A stretch of 11,976 nucleotides of DNA from Deltaproteobacteria bacterium (GTDB lineage: Bacteria > Desulfobacterota > Syntrophia > Syntrophales > UBA2210). A program made the position numbers and the translations under genes. Shown piece after piece: positions 1 to 5,786 of this stretch. Within the stretch, counting starts at the first letter, position 1. Every line of letters starts with the position of its first letter. The notes under the pieces were generated by a model, which was not told the origin of the DNA, made no database searches, and was given only the letters and a program-made list of their open reading frames with translations. Location of the stretch: assembly GCA_019314085.1 (NCBI GenBank), contig JAFCZZ010000066.1, positions 1-11,976 on the forward strand, read 5' to 3'.

Positions 1-42
1 GGCCGCCGCCGGGGCCGCCGGGGCCGCCGCCGGGGCCGCCGA
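1..42 (+). repeat. 21-bp GC-rich tandem repeat, two copies
   Basis: Bases 1-21 and 22-42 are the same 21-bp unit of GCC and GGG codons, differing only at the last base. It encodes AAAGAAG then AAAGAAE. The tract may extend left beyond the window. It lies in frame in a coding region, so copy-number change would alter an Ala/Gly linker length without a frameshift. Confidence 0.75.
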
Positions 43-130
43 ACTCAAACGCTGCGCGGAACTCGTCCGCAAGCGCATCCCCTTCGAAACAATGCGAGAC
101 GCGCTGCTCGCTGTGCAAGCAAAGCTATGA
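1..130 (+). CDS. C-terminal end of an Ala/Gly-rich protein (partial)
   Basis: An open frame enters from the left edge (codons from base 2) and stops at TGA 128-130. The visible 42 residues start with a low-complexity Ala/Gly tract made by a 21-bp tandem repeat. A charged, helical-looking tail with ELKRCAELVRKRIP and DALLAVQAKL follows. The stop overlaps the next ATG (127) as ATGA, which points to a real, translationally coupled upstream gene. Alanine-rich C-termini of this kind occur in many phage and actinobacterial proteins of unknown function. I do not recognise the family, and the N-terminal domain lies outside the window. Confidence 0.6.
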   Translation, partial: AAAGAAGAAAGAAELKRCAELVRKRIPFETMRDALLAVQAKL

Positions 131-507
131 CCGCGCTCCACATCCACGATCTCTTGCGGAAGCGACTGCTCGAAGCGGCTGGCATCGTCGAGCTGCCTCG
201 CTGCCACCTGCCGCTCGAGATGGTTGAGAGGTCGCAGTGGAGCCACCGATTCGAGAGGCTTCAGCGGGCCCGAATGGTGATGGGGTACTACCGCTATGGC
301 GGCCTCAGCACCCCAGCCCGCCGCGCCAAGCTCTACGACAACGTAGGTTCAGCCATCTACCGGCTGCAGCGGTACTACCGCACAGGCAACCAGGAGTTTC
401 TCGTCGATGCGGCCAACTTGTGCATGGTCGAATTCATGGTGCCGAGCTGCCACCACGCCCCGTGCTGGCGGCCGGTTGACGACGGACAACACACCAGGAG
501 CAAGTGA
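127..507 (+). CDS. Conserved-looking unknown protein upstream of thyX
   Basis: A 126-aa soluble protein with no signal peptide or membrane segment. Its ATG overlaps the upstream stop, and its TGA (505-507) overlaps the thyX ATG (507), so it sits inside a coupled operon. The C-terminal half holds what looks like a compact conserved core: a RYGG motif near residue 56, then LYDNVGSAIYRLQRYYRTGN, then LVDAANLCMVEF, ending in a Cys/His-rich stretch and VDDGQHT. The overall pattern resembles small phage proteins found near nucleotide-metabolism genes, but I cannot name a domain or function. Position suggests co-expression with thyX. No catalytic motif is evident. Confidence 0.75.
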   Translation: MTALHIHDLLRKRLLEAAGIVELPRCHLPLEMVERSQWSHRFERLQRARMVMGYYRYGGLSTPARRAKLYDNVGSAIYRLQRYYRTGNQEFLVDAANLCMVEFMVPSCHHAPCWRPVDDGQHTRSK

Positions 508-1325
508 TGCGTTTCATACAACCGAGCTTCAAGATCATGCAGTGCCCGGACGGCGAGGAGGTGCTCGCCTTGTTGGAGCGCGCCGCGCGAACTTGCTACA
601 AGAGTGAGAAGAAGATCTATCCGGGCGAGCCCGACTGGGACGCTGAGCAACGAATGGTGCAAGGTAGATGGAAGCGTGAGCCGTCAAGCCATAGGCTCGT
701 GCGCAAGGTGCTTGAGCTTGGCCATCACAGCGTGATCGAACACATGGTGGTGACAGTGCGCTTCATCTGTAACCGCGGCGTCTCGCACGAGCTAGTGCGC
801 CACCGTATCGGATCTTTTTCCCAGGAAAGCTCGCGTTATTGCAACTACAGCAAGGAGCAGCACGGTAGTGGGCTAAACATCATCGAGCCGAGCTATCGGC
901 CGGCCATGCCGCCATACAAGTTCGACCCCGAGAGCCCACAGACGTCGATGGACCAAGAGGCGCAGTGGACTAAAGGCGAGCATCGTCGAGTGATGTGGGA
1001 GCTGGCGCTCAGGAAGATAGAGGATACCTACCTCAAGTTGATCGAGTTGGGTGAGAAGCCAGAGCTGGCACGAGACATCCTGCCAATTGGACTCAAGACC
1101 GAGGTGGTTACGACGTTCAATCTGCGCGAGTGGCGGCACGTGTTCACACTACGTGCTCTGAACAAGCGAGCCCACCCCCAGATCCGAGAGCTAATGCTCC
1201 CGCTACTGCACTGCCTAGCGGCTCGCATCCCCATCGTATTTGACGACTTGGTGGCGGAGTCCGAAAGGCGACTCGACGCCATGGACGTTCTACCCCTTTG
1301 GCGTTCAACAATGGAGACAGAATGA
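507..1325 (+). CDS. thyX: Flavin-dependent thymidylate synthase ThyX
   Basis: ThyX methylates dUMP to dTMP in the cytoplasm using methylenetetrahydrofolate, FAD and NADPH. The 272-aa protein shows the ThyX signature at residues 98-111 (RHRIGSFSQESSRY, the RHRxxS...SxRY motif), the upstream HHSVIEH segment (73-79), and the C-terminal region with FNLREWRHVFTLR and KRAHPQIRE that forms the nucleotide-binding part of the fold. Length is within the family range (about 220-280). I chose ATG 507 over GTG 504 because AGGAG at 496-500 is 6 bases upstream. The stop overlaps the nuclease start at 1322. ThyX is common in phages and supplies thymidylate for replication; here it shares a coupled transcript with the nuclease. 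Confidence 0.97.
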   Translation: MRFIQPSFKIMQCPDGEEVLALLERAARTCYKSEKKIYPGEPDWDAEQRMVQGRWKREPSSHRLVRKVLELGHHSVIEHMVVTVRFICNRGVSHELVRHRIGSFSQESSRYCNYSKEQHGSGLNIIEPSYRPAMPPYKFDPESPQTSMDQEAQWTKGEHRRVMWELALRKIEDTYLKLIELGEKPELARDILPIGLKTEVVTTFNLREWRHVFTLRALNKRAHPQIRELMLPLLHCLAARIPIVFDDLVAESERRLDAMDVLPLWRSTMETE

Positions 1326-3172
1326 AAACTCGAGTGTACCAATACGGCCTACTGCGCCCCACAGGAGAGGCCGATCTAGTCTGGGAGCAGCTGCACTCAG
1401 CGCACCGCTACCGCAACCTGCTGACGGAGCTGGAGCGCAAACGGCGCGACAGCTTGCGCTCCATCATGTCGTCCTACGCCGACATTGCAGTGCTCGAGCA
1501 GGCGGCAACCGAAGCCAACGATAAGCGGCAGGAAGCCCTCGGCGCCGTCAAGTACGCGCGAAAGTGCTCACGCTCGCGCTCCGAGTCGCAGGCTGCTCGA
1601 CAGCAGCTGCAGGCTGCACGCAAACTCGTCAAGGTGGCGCGCGAAGCGCTCCGAGAGCGGCGCCGGGCGCTACTAGAAGATGAGAGCGCGCGCCTGCAGT
1701 GCGACGAGGTCAATGCGTGGGCGGGCGCGCAGCGCCGGGCTGCACGAGCCGAGTGTGGCTGCTACTGGGGCACGTACCTGCTTGTTGAGGCCGCCATGGA
1801 CGCAGCTCAAAAAAGCCCGCTTTACGACGGGGCCGAACCCAACGACCCGCGCTTCGTGCGCTGGCGCGCTGAGGGCTCAGTGGGCGTGCAGGTGCAGAGG
1901 GGGATTTCTTGTGGCGACGTTTTCGGCAGCGACACGCGCATTCAGATCGATCCAGTCGATGAGCTGGCCTGGCACTCTGAGACCCGCGGGCAGCGACGCC
2001 GACTGAGTCGCACCGCACTGAGGCTGCGCGTGGGCAGTGGGCCCAAGGGCGAACCCGTCTTCGCGCAGTGGCCCATGGTCATGCACCGGCCGCTGCCGGA
2101 GGCCGGCCAGATCATGCGGGCCACCGTGTCGGTCAAGCGCTACGCTGGACGGGACAAGTGGTCGGTCGAGCTCACCGTGCGATTGCCCGACTCTTGGCAG
2201 CATGGGATCTGCGGCAAGGGCAGGGTCGCCGTCGACATTGGCTGGCGCGCCATCGACGCAGAGTTGCGCGTGGCCTATTGGCGCGGACAGGACGGACGGC
2301 ACGGGGAGCTACGGCTCAACGAGAGGACGCTTGACGGGTTGACGATGCCCTCCGGGCTCAGATCTATCCGCGACCGGGTTTTCGATCTGTTCAAGGGGCT
2401 GTTTGGGCAATGGCTCCGGGAAGCCATGGTCAAGACGGCTCCAGAGATCCCTGAGTGGTTTGCGGAGGCTACCGAAACGCTGTCGCGATGGCGCTCCACT
2501 GAACGGGCAGACCGACTGCTCAAGCAGTGGGCCGAGCAGCGATGGGAAGGGGACGAGGTCGGCTGGGCAGTGCTCTGCGCCTGGCGCACGAGAAACCAGC
2601 ACTTGTGGGACTGGGAAGCCAACCAGCGGCGAGGCTCACTGGCCAACCGACGTGAGCAATACCGCGTCTTCGCCTCCGAGCTGGCTGACCAATACGGCAG
2701 CATCGTGCTCGAAGACTTCAACATGCGGCAGGTGGCCCGGCGCCCCCGCACCGCTGAGGAAGGCGACGACAACCAGCGGGCGCGCAGCAACCGCCAGCTC
2801 GCCTCAGTCAGTGAGCTGCGACTGGCGCTATGCAACTGCTTCAATCGGCGAGGCGGCAGCGAAGTCCGGGTGCCGGCCCCGGGCACCACGATCGTCTGCT
2901 CGCAATGCCTGGAGCTAGATAAGTTCGACGTCGCAGCCGAGCTAGTGCATACCTGCGTGCACTGCGGCGCACGGTGGGACCAGGACGACAACGCCACCGT
3001 CAACATGCTCCGGCTGGCTGCCGAGTCGCCGAGCGGCCCCAAGAAACCCGCCGCCGCGGGCAACGGCAAAAAGAACGGGAAAGAGCAGGGCAAGGAAGAA
3101 ACCAAATGGCAGCGGGTCGCGCGCCTCAGACAAGAGAAGAAACAGCGCCAGCTAGGCGGCGCAAGAGCCTAG
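1322..3172 (+). CDS. Cas12m/TnpB-like RuvC nuclease (type V-U like effector)
   Basis: A 616-aa protein resembling miniature Cas12m (type V-U) effectors, enzymes guided by RNA to DNA. The N-terminus matches the Cas12m pattern: residues 21-60 (EQLHSAHRYRNLLTELE, then SIMSSYADIAVLEQA), followed by a charged coiled coil at 60-125. CGCYWGTYLLVEAAMDAA lies at 145-162. The RuvC domain is split: RuvC-I VAVDIGW with D305, RuvC-II IVLEDFN with E464, RuvC-III WDQDDNATVN with D553, so the acidic triad is present. A zinc ribbon (C526xxC529, C545xxC548) lies between RuvC-II and III. Residues 570-616 are a Lys-rich, probably disordered tail. The start at 1322 has GGAGA at 1313-1317 and overlaps the thyX stop (ATGA). 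It is longer than typical TnpB (about 400 aa), and no TnpA or transposon ends are visible. No CRISPR array or Cas1/2 is in the window. Cleavage versus binding-only activity cannot be told from sequence. Confidence 0.88.
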   Translation: MKTRVYQYGLLRPTGEADLVWEQLHSAHRYRNLLTELERKRRDSLRSIMSSYADIAVLEQAATEANDKRQEALGAVKYARKCSRSRSESQAARQQLQAARKLVKVAREALRERRRALLEDESARLQCDEVNAWAGAQRRAARAECGCYWGTYLLVEAAMDAAQKSPLYDGAEPNDPRFVRWRAEGSVGVQVQRGISCGDVFGSDTRIQIDPVDELAWHSETRGQRRRLSRTALRLRVGSGPKGEPVFAQWPMVMHRPLPEAGQIMRATVSVKRYAGRDKWSVELTVRLPDSWQHGICGKGRVAVDIGWRAIDAELRVAYWRGQDGRHGELRLNERTLDGLTMPSGLRSIRDRVFDLFKGLFGQWLREAMVKTAPEIPEWFAEATETLSRWRSTERADRLLKQWAEQRWEGDEVGWAVLCAWRTRNQHLWDWEANQRRGSLANRREQYRVFASELADQYGSIVLEDFNMRQVARRPRTAEEGDDNQRARSNRQLASVSELRLALCNCFNRRGGSEVRVPAPGTTIVCSQCLELDKFDVAAELVHTCVHCGARWDQDDNATVNMLRLAAESPSGPKKPAAAGNGKKNGKEQGKEETKWQRVARLRQEKKQRQLGGARA

Positions 3173-3198
3173 ACCTTACGGGCTTGACTGAAACGCCA

Positions 3199-3221
3199 GC
3201 TCGGCGACTCAGTGCCGAGAC
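3199..3221 (+). repeat. GCTCGG/GCCGAGAC hairpin repeat, copy a
   Basis: A 23-nt element just after the nuclease stop. CTCGGC (3200-3205) pairs with GCCGAG (3214-3219) around an 8-base loop. The same element recurs at 3454-3476 with 4 mismatches and as a looser 25-nt form at 3500-3524. It lies 26 bases past the nuclease gene, before the small ORF. It could be part of a guide-RNA scaffold, a processing or attenuation element, or a weak terminator; there is no T-tract. Confidence 0.6.
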
Positions 3222-3267
3222 TAACCCGTAGGTCCGGACCTTCACAACCACAGCAAGGAGAGACAGC

Positions 3268-3429
3268 GTGGCCACACCAACCAGCGAAGAGATCGAAGAG
3301 CAACTGAACCTGGCGTACGAACAGATCAACGAGGGCCAGAGTAAATACCCAAGCATGACCTTCGAAGAGGGCGTGCGCGACGCCCTGAGCTGGATGCAAG
3401 GGGATGCTGAGGTGCCACCGATGGAGTAG
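3268..3429 (+). CDS. Small acidic protein between nuclease and structured region
   Basis: A 53-aa ORF starting at GTG 3268 with a strong ribosome site (AAGGAG, 3255-3260, 7 bases upstream) and ending at TAG 3427. The product begins MATPTSEEIEEQLNLAYEQ and contains MTFEEGVRDALSWMQG, then ends PPME. It is strongly acidic, with no Cys and no membrane segment, and looks like a short two-helix protein. I recognise no family with confidence. Its position, 95 bases after the nuclease and immediately before the repeated hairpins, makes an accessory or regulatory role for the nuclease possible, but that is inference. Acidity alone would also fit a DNA-mimic inhibitor or an unrelated phage morons-type gene. 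Confidence 0.65.
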   Translation: MATPTSEEIEEQLNLAYEQINEGQSKYPSMTFEEGVRDALSWMQGDAEVPPME

Positions 3430-3453
3430 GACTAACAGGGACCAGTAACGCTC

Positions 3454-3549
3454 GCTCGGGAGCTCAGCGCCGAGACCTCCGCGGGTCTCCCAAAAGCTTG
3501 CTCGGCAGCAAGAGGAGCCGAGACGGCATGGCGGCTTCCTAGCCGAGAC
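3454..3549 (+). repeat. GCCGAGAC hairpin cluster (copies b, c and a half copy)
   Basis: Copy b (3454-3476) pairs CTCGG 3455-3459 with CCGAG 3470-3474. Copy c (3500-3524) pairs CTCGGC 3501-3506 with GCCGAG 3517-3522. A half copy GCCGAGAC is at 3542-3549. Alternative pairings compete with these: GAGACC 3472-3477 pairs perfectly with GGTCTC 3484-3489, using bases of the copy b stem, and the CTCGGC of copy c could pair with the half copy instead of its own partner. Spacing is irregular (48 and 25 nt between GCCGAGAC motifs), unlike a CRISPR array. Confidence 0.6.
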
Positions 3550-3556
3550 CGCAACG

Positions 3557-3650
3557 ACATCATCACGGCAGCTGGCGGCCAATGCGCCAGACAACGACGA
3601 GAGGCTCTAAGGCTATCCCGGGAGCCGCTTTCCGGGCCAAAGTGAAAGTA
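3557..3650 (+). ncRNA. Putative structured RNA element, copy 1
   Basis: First unit of a tandem duplication (offset 108-109). Its first 26 bases (3557-3582) are identical to 3665-3690. Hairpin A pairs CTGGCG 3572-3577 with CGCCAG 3585-3590. A variable ~14-nt stretch follows (to 3606). CTAAGGCTA (3607-3615) is shared with copy 2. Hairpin B pairs CCCGG 3617-3621 with CCGGG 3632-3636, and the unit ends with GAAAGT (3644-3649). Loops and core differ between copies while the stems stay paired, the pattern expected of a selected RNA fold. Transcription and function are not shown by sequence. A role as guide scaffold for the upstream nuclease is inference. It does not fold as a tRNA. Confidence 0.5.
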
Positions 3651-3664
3651 ACGGGGACACCCCA

Positions 3665-3759
3665 ACATCATCACGGCAGCTGGCGGCCAACCACGCCAGA
3701 CGGGGCTATGGGATACTAAGGCTAGCCCGGCGGCCGCTTGCCGGGACAAGCGGAAAGTG
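3665..3759 (+). ncRNA. Putative structured RNA element, copy 2
   Basis: Second unit of the duplication. Hairpin A pairs CTGGCG 3680-3685 with CGCCAG 3694-3699 and has an 8-base loop instead of 7. The variable core is 3702-3715, then CTAAGGCTA (3716-3724). Hairpin B is one pair longer than in copy 1: CCCGGC 3726-3731 with GCCGGG 3740-3745, where both the C and the G of the extra pair changed together relative to copy 1 (a covariation-like change). GAAAGT at 3753-3758 closes the unit. It ends 54 bases before the transglycosylase start, so it could also act in that gene's leader. Confidence 0.5.
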
Positions 3760-3812
3760 AGGCCTGGAGATCGAGACTTGCTATTACCTGGGGCAGATCA
3801 CGGAGGGAAGCT

Positions 3813-4487
3813 ATGGTCACGTTCATCCATGACTCAGATGACTGGACGCCGCGCCGGCAGCATGGCCGGCCGGACAGAGACGCCGAAGTCAACTATCGGT
3901 TCCACCAGTGGCAACTGACCGACGATGGGATCTTCGTTCATGGCGAAGACGGCGTGCGGCGCACCCGAGGGGAGCCAAAAACGCTTCGTCGCATCGTCGA
4001 GGTCTTTCACAAGGAGATCTTCGCAGCTTCCGGTGCAAGTGGGATCGGCGAGCAGTTGCTCGCAGCCGTCATCGCCACCGAAAGCGGAGGCAAGCCCGAC
4101 GCGGAGCGGTTCGAGCAGCACCTGAACGACTACTCGATCGGGCTCATGCAGACGCTGACGGCCACGGCCAAGCAGGTCATGCGCCTGGACGGGGACTTGC
4201 CTCGCCTCTCTGCCAAGTCGGTCCCAAGCGGCGGTGGGCTCGACACCTGGCGCGGGTTTCTGCGTGAGCCCGTAAACTCCATCGGACTTGGCGCGGGCTA
4301 CCTCCGCCACCAAAATCGCACGCTCGAGCTGCGCAGCGATCCCATCCTCTTGTACTGCTCCTACAACGCAGGCAGCGTCCGACAGAGCAGCAAAAATGCC
4401 TGGGGCATCGTCAGCTACGGAAACGCTCTGGATCACTTCAGCCGCTGGTACGGAGATGCCTGCGAAGTGTACGGGGTATGCGAGTGA
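3813..4487 (+). CDS. Lytic transglycosylase (SLT/GH23-like), soluble
   Basis: A 224-aa peptidoglycan-cleaving enzyme of the lysozyme-like SLT fold, which cuts MurNAc-GlcNAc bonds to form 1,6-anhydroMurNAc. Visible motifs: catalytic Glu90 in LLAAVIATESGGK, YSIGLMQ (108-113) followed by TLTATAKQ, GAGYLRHQNR (160-169), and the substrate-groove motif YCSYNAGSV (181-189). The first 55 residues are a charged extension of unknown role. There is no signal peptide or membrane helix, so it reaches the wall through a holin, through lysis, or as a virion-associated enzyme used during DNA entry. ATG 3813 was chosen for its GGAGGGA site (3802-3808). An extended -10-like TGCTATTAC at 3779-3787 may promote it. 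A second, membrane-anchored transglycosylase lies at 7849. Confidence 0.88.
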   Translation: MVTFIHDSDDWTPRRQHGRPDRDAEVNYRFHQWQLTDDGIFVHGEDGVRRTRGEPKTLRRIVEVFHKEIFAASGASGIGEQLLAAVIATESGGKPDAERFEQHLNDYSIGLMQTLTATAKQVMRLDGDLPRLSAKSVPSGGGLDTWRGFLREPVNSIGLGAGYLRHQNRTLELRSDPILLYCSYNAGSVRQSSKNAWGIVSYGNALDHFSRWYGDACEVYGVCE

Positions 4488-4492
4488 GAGCG

Positions 4493-4723
4493 ATGCCGCT
4501 ATTTGAATTTCGCCCAGGCGTGTTCGCAAAGTGGATGGATGAAGCAACCGTCCACGACAACCTCTGGCGGTTTGACGGCAAACGCTGGCGCCCCCGAAAC
4601 CTGGCCGACACGGGCTTCTGCTCAGGGCCGCAGGCTGCCCCCATGGGCGATGGCGATCGCAACCTCGGGACGATGAGGACACCATCCGAGATACTGTCTA
4701 CCATCGAGCTGGGCCGATGCTGA
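4493..4723 (+). CDS. Hypothetical small protein
   Basis: A 76-aa product beginning MPLFEFRPGVFAKW, with a HDNLWRFDGKRWRPR segment in the middle. It is rich in Trp and Arg, with no membrane segment. The sequence looks like a compact beta protein of the kind found among phage minor structural genes, but I recognise no family. An alternative ATG at 4478 would add 5 residues and overlap the transglycosylase stop; neither start has a strong ribosome site (GAGAG precedes 4493 closely). Its end overlaps the next ATG at 4717, so it belongs to the same coupled run. Confidence 0.6.
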   Translation: MPLFEFRPGVFAKWMDEATVHDNLWRFDGKRWRPRNLADTGFCSGPQAAPMGDGDRNLGTMRTPSEILSTIELGRC

Positions 4724-4911
4724 ACGAACGTCGGTGCACGCGATGCTTGTGTGAACGCGACCGGGAACCGGTGACGTTCGTGGAACAATTCAGCGATAGC
4801 GCTTGGTGTGACAAGTGCCTGAGCGAGTACAACCTGGGGCAGCAAGCCATTGTGGCGTCGATAGCTGAGCACGATGAGGCTACGGCAACGCAGGTGACCG
4901 TGCAGCGCTGA
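4717..4911 (+). CDS. Small zinc-ribbon-like protein
   Basis: A 64-aa protein with two CxxC knuckles, C7xxC10 (plus C12) and C31xxC34, separated by about 20 residues (CTRCLC ... AWCDKC). This spacing is typical of small treble-clef or zinc-ribbon modules in phage proteins, so zinc binding is likely. What it binds is unknown; a nucleic-acid or protein adaptor role is a guess. The ATG overlaps the end of the preceding ORF by 7 bases, indicating coupling. The C-terminal 25 residues are helical and acidic. It is the last gene before the separate promoter at 4951. Confidence 0.65.
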   Translation: MLNERRCTRCLCERDREPVTFVEQFSDSAWCDKCLSEYNLGQQAIVASIAEHDEATATQVTVQR

Positions 4912-4950
4912 GCCGCGCGGAAACTTTCCAGGCGACAGCTGCCTGAGCAG

Positions 4951-4959
4951 TGTTATGAT
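4951..4959 (+). promoter_or_regulatory. Extended -10 promoter, probably giving a leaderless mRNA
   Basis: TGTTATGAT is an extended -10 (TGnTATGAT, one mismatch to TATAAT). Transcription would begin about 6-7 bases downstream, at or next to the ATG at 4966. No Shine-Dalgarno sequence precedes that ATG and no good -35 is seen, as expected for an extended -10 promoter. This fits a leaderless transcript, which is common in actinobacteria and their phages. Confidence 0.45.
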
Positions 4960-4965
4960 GCGTCG

Positions 4966-5442
4966 ATGAGTCGTATTGTAGCCACCTCCGCCGCCCAAAA
5001 CCCCGAGTGGAGCCACCTGGACATCTTGTGGACCCTGCCGCAGAGCTCCGACGTGCTCTGCATGAACCCGTCCGGTGAGCTTGTCCGCATCAACCACGGC
5101 AAGCTAGCCAACTGGCTGCGCGATGGCCAGTACGCGCTGAAGGCCTCCACTGCGCCGATCGTTCCCGCCACGCCCGTGTGCGGCCCTCCCGGAAAAACAG
5201 GACCAGCGGGCCCCCAGGGTGACGCAGGGGTCGAGGGGCCGGTAGGCCCCCAGGGAGCCGCAGGTCCCGTGGGGACGCCGGGACAGACCGGGCCGGTAGG
5301 CCCCCAGGGAGCCGCAGGTCCCGTGGGGACGCCGGGACAGACCGGACCGGCAGGCCCCCCGGGAGCTGACGGCGGAAGCGACAAGGCTGATGGCGAGGCT
5401 CCTGAGCCGACGCGCACTCGGCGCCGCAGAACCAAGCGCTAG
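4966..5442 (+). CDS. Collagen-like (Gly-X-Y) fibre protein
   Basis: 158 aa in three parts. Residues 1-72 form a short globular head ([20 protein letters not shown] and an [10 protein letters not shown] helix) with no family I recognise. Residues 73-136 are about 21 Gly-X-Y triplets rich in Pro and Gln, expected to form a collagen triple helix. Residues 137-158 are an acidic, then Arg-rich tail ending RRRRTKR. Collagen-like repeats in phages are typically trimeric spacers in tail fibres, spikes or capsid decorations. The head could be an attachment domain and the repeats a rod, but no receptor domain follows. The start is supported by the adjacent -10 box. A perfect 54-bp duplication lies in the collagen part. 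Its stop overlaps the stop of the convergent gene (shared CTAG). Confidence 0.85.
   Translation: MSRIVATSAAQNPEWSHLDILWTLPQSSDVLCMNPSGELVRINHGKLANWLRDGQYALKASTAPIVPATPVCGPPGKTGPAGPQGDAGVEGPVGPQGAAGPVGTPGQTGPVGPQGAAGPVGTPGQTGPAGPPGADGGSDKADGEAPEPTRTRRRRTKR
5236..5345 (+). repeat. Perfect 54-bp tandem duplication in the collagen tract
   Basis: Bases 5236-5291 are identical to 5290-5345, a period of 54 bp or six Gly-X-Y triplets ([18 protein letters not shown]). Identity at synonymous sites means the duplication is recent or homogenised. The flanking triplets are diverged versions of the same unit. Confidence 0.9.
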
Positions 5443-5786
5443 TCTGTGTCCTGGTGAGTCCGTCGGCGCCACCAATCGGCCAGCAGCTCCAGGGTGCGGG
5501 GCTGCGCTCTAGACGACCAGTCCAACAGGTGCCGCTGGCCAAACAGCACGCGCGTACCCCGAGACATTGGGATCCGCTGCGGCTCTGACTGTAGCTCCCC
5601 GGCGAAGCGCCGCTCCCCGATGCAGTCATCAGCGGTCACCCGCAGCCACAGCTCCTCCACGTGACCACGCGCGCTCAGGGGGCCGCACTCAAACAGTAGC
5701 TTGACCCGATCGCCAATGCGCACTTCGACGTGCAGGCCGCCGTGGGAGGGGTGGCCCAAACGCCACTCCCGTTCAGAACCGGTCAC
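5439..5786 (-). CDS. DUF2314-like small protein
   Basis: 115 aa, GTG start at 5786 overlapping the upstream stop (GTGA), so coupled to the LamG-like gene. Residues 44-92 follow the DUF2314 pattern as I remember it: [11 protein letters not shown], then [10 protein letters not shown], a short loop, G-T-R-V-LF and a closing LLDW. Residues 1-43 add two beta-rich segments, and the tail ends in [12 protein letters not shown]. The DUF2314 function is unknown; members occur in bacteria, phages and some effector or immunity settings. No catalytic residues, signal or membrane segment are seen. The assignment rests on motif memory only, so it is moderate. Confidence 0.65.
   Translation of the reverse strand: MTGSEREWRLGHPSHGGLHVEVRIGDRVKLLFECGPLSARGHVEELWLRVTADDCIGERRFAGELQSEPQRIPMSRGTRVLFGQRHLLDWSSRAQPRTLELLADWWRRRTHQDTD

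Larger units (their letters stand above)
3430..3812 (+). other. 383-bp non-coding region rich in repeated hairpins
   Basis: No plausible gene lies between the small ORF and the transglycosylase at 3813. The longer reading frame that would start the next gene at 3738 runs back over repeat copy 2 and lacks a ribosome site, so it is not used. The region holds hairpin copies b and c (3454-3524), a further GCCGAGAC half-element (3542-3549), and a tandem pair of ~95-nt structured elements (3557-3650 and 3665-3759). It lies on the same strand side as the nuclease gene, directly downstream of it and the small ORF. The best reading is one or more structured non-coding RNAs. Confidence 0.65.

Noticed and set aside
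2275..3105. A 276-aa minus-strand open frame opposite the nuclease
   Set aside because: Ser/Arg-rich with no motifs, and fully antisense to the RuvC domain; a codon-bias shadow.
1322..3172. An IS200/IS605-type insertion sequence with tnpB
   Set aside because: The protein is much longer than TnpB and matches the Cas12m N-terminal pattern. No TnpA, no transposon end hairpins and no target-site pattern were seen, and the gene is start-coupled to thyX.
3184..3227. A sigma-70 promoter using TTGACT at 3184-3189
   Set aside because: The -35-like hexamer is good, but no acceptable -10 lies 15-19 bases downstream.
3454..3760. A CRISPR array next to the Cas12m-like gene
   Set aside because: The repeats fall into two different families with irregular spacing, only two or three copies each, and partial identity. 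There is no uniform repeat-spacer pattern. I keep only the weaker idea of a non-canonical guide locus.
3557..3760. Tandem tRNA genes
   Set aside because: Length and hairpins look superficially suitable, but there is no 7-bp acceptor stem, no GGTTCRA-type T loop and no anticodon arm in either copy.
3738..3812. A 25-residue N-terminal extension of the first transglycosylase
   Set aside because: It would overlap repeat copy 2 and lacks a ribosome site, while ATG 3813 has a strong GGAGGGA.
3834..4685. A 283-aa minus-strand open frame opposite the transglycosylase
   Set aside because: It lies opposite a well-supported SLT gene and the next small ORF, and has no recognisable motif or ribosome site.
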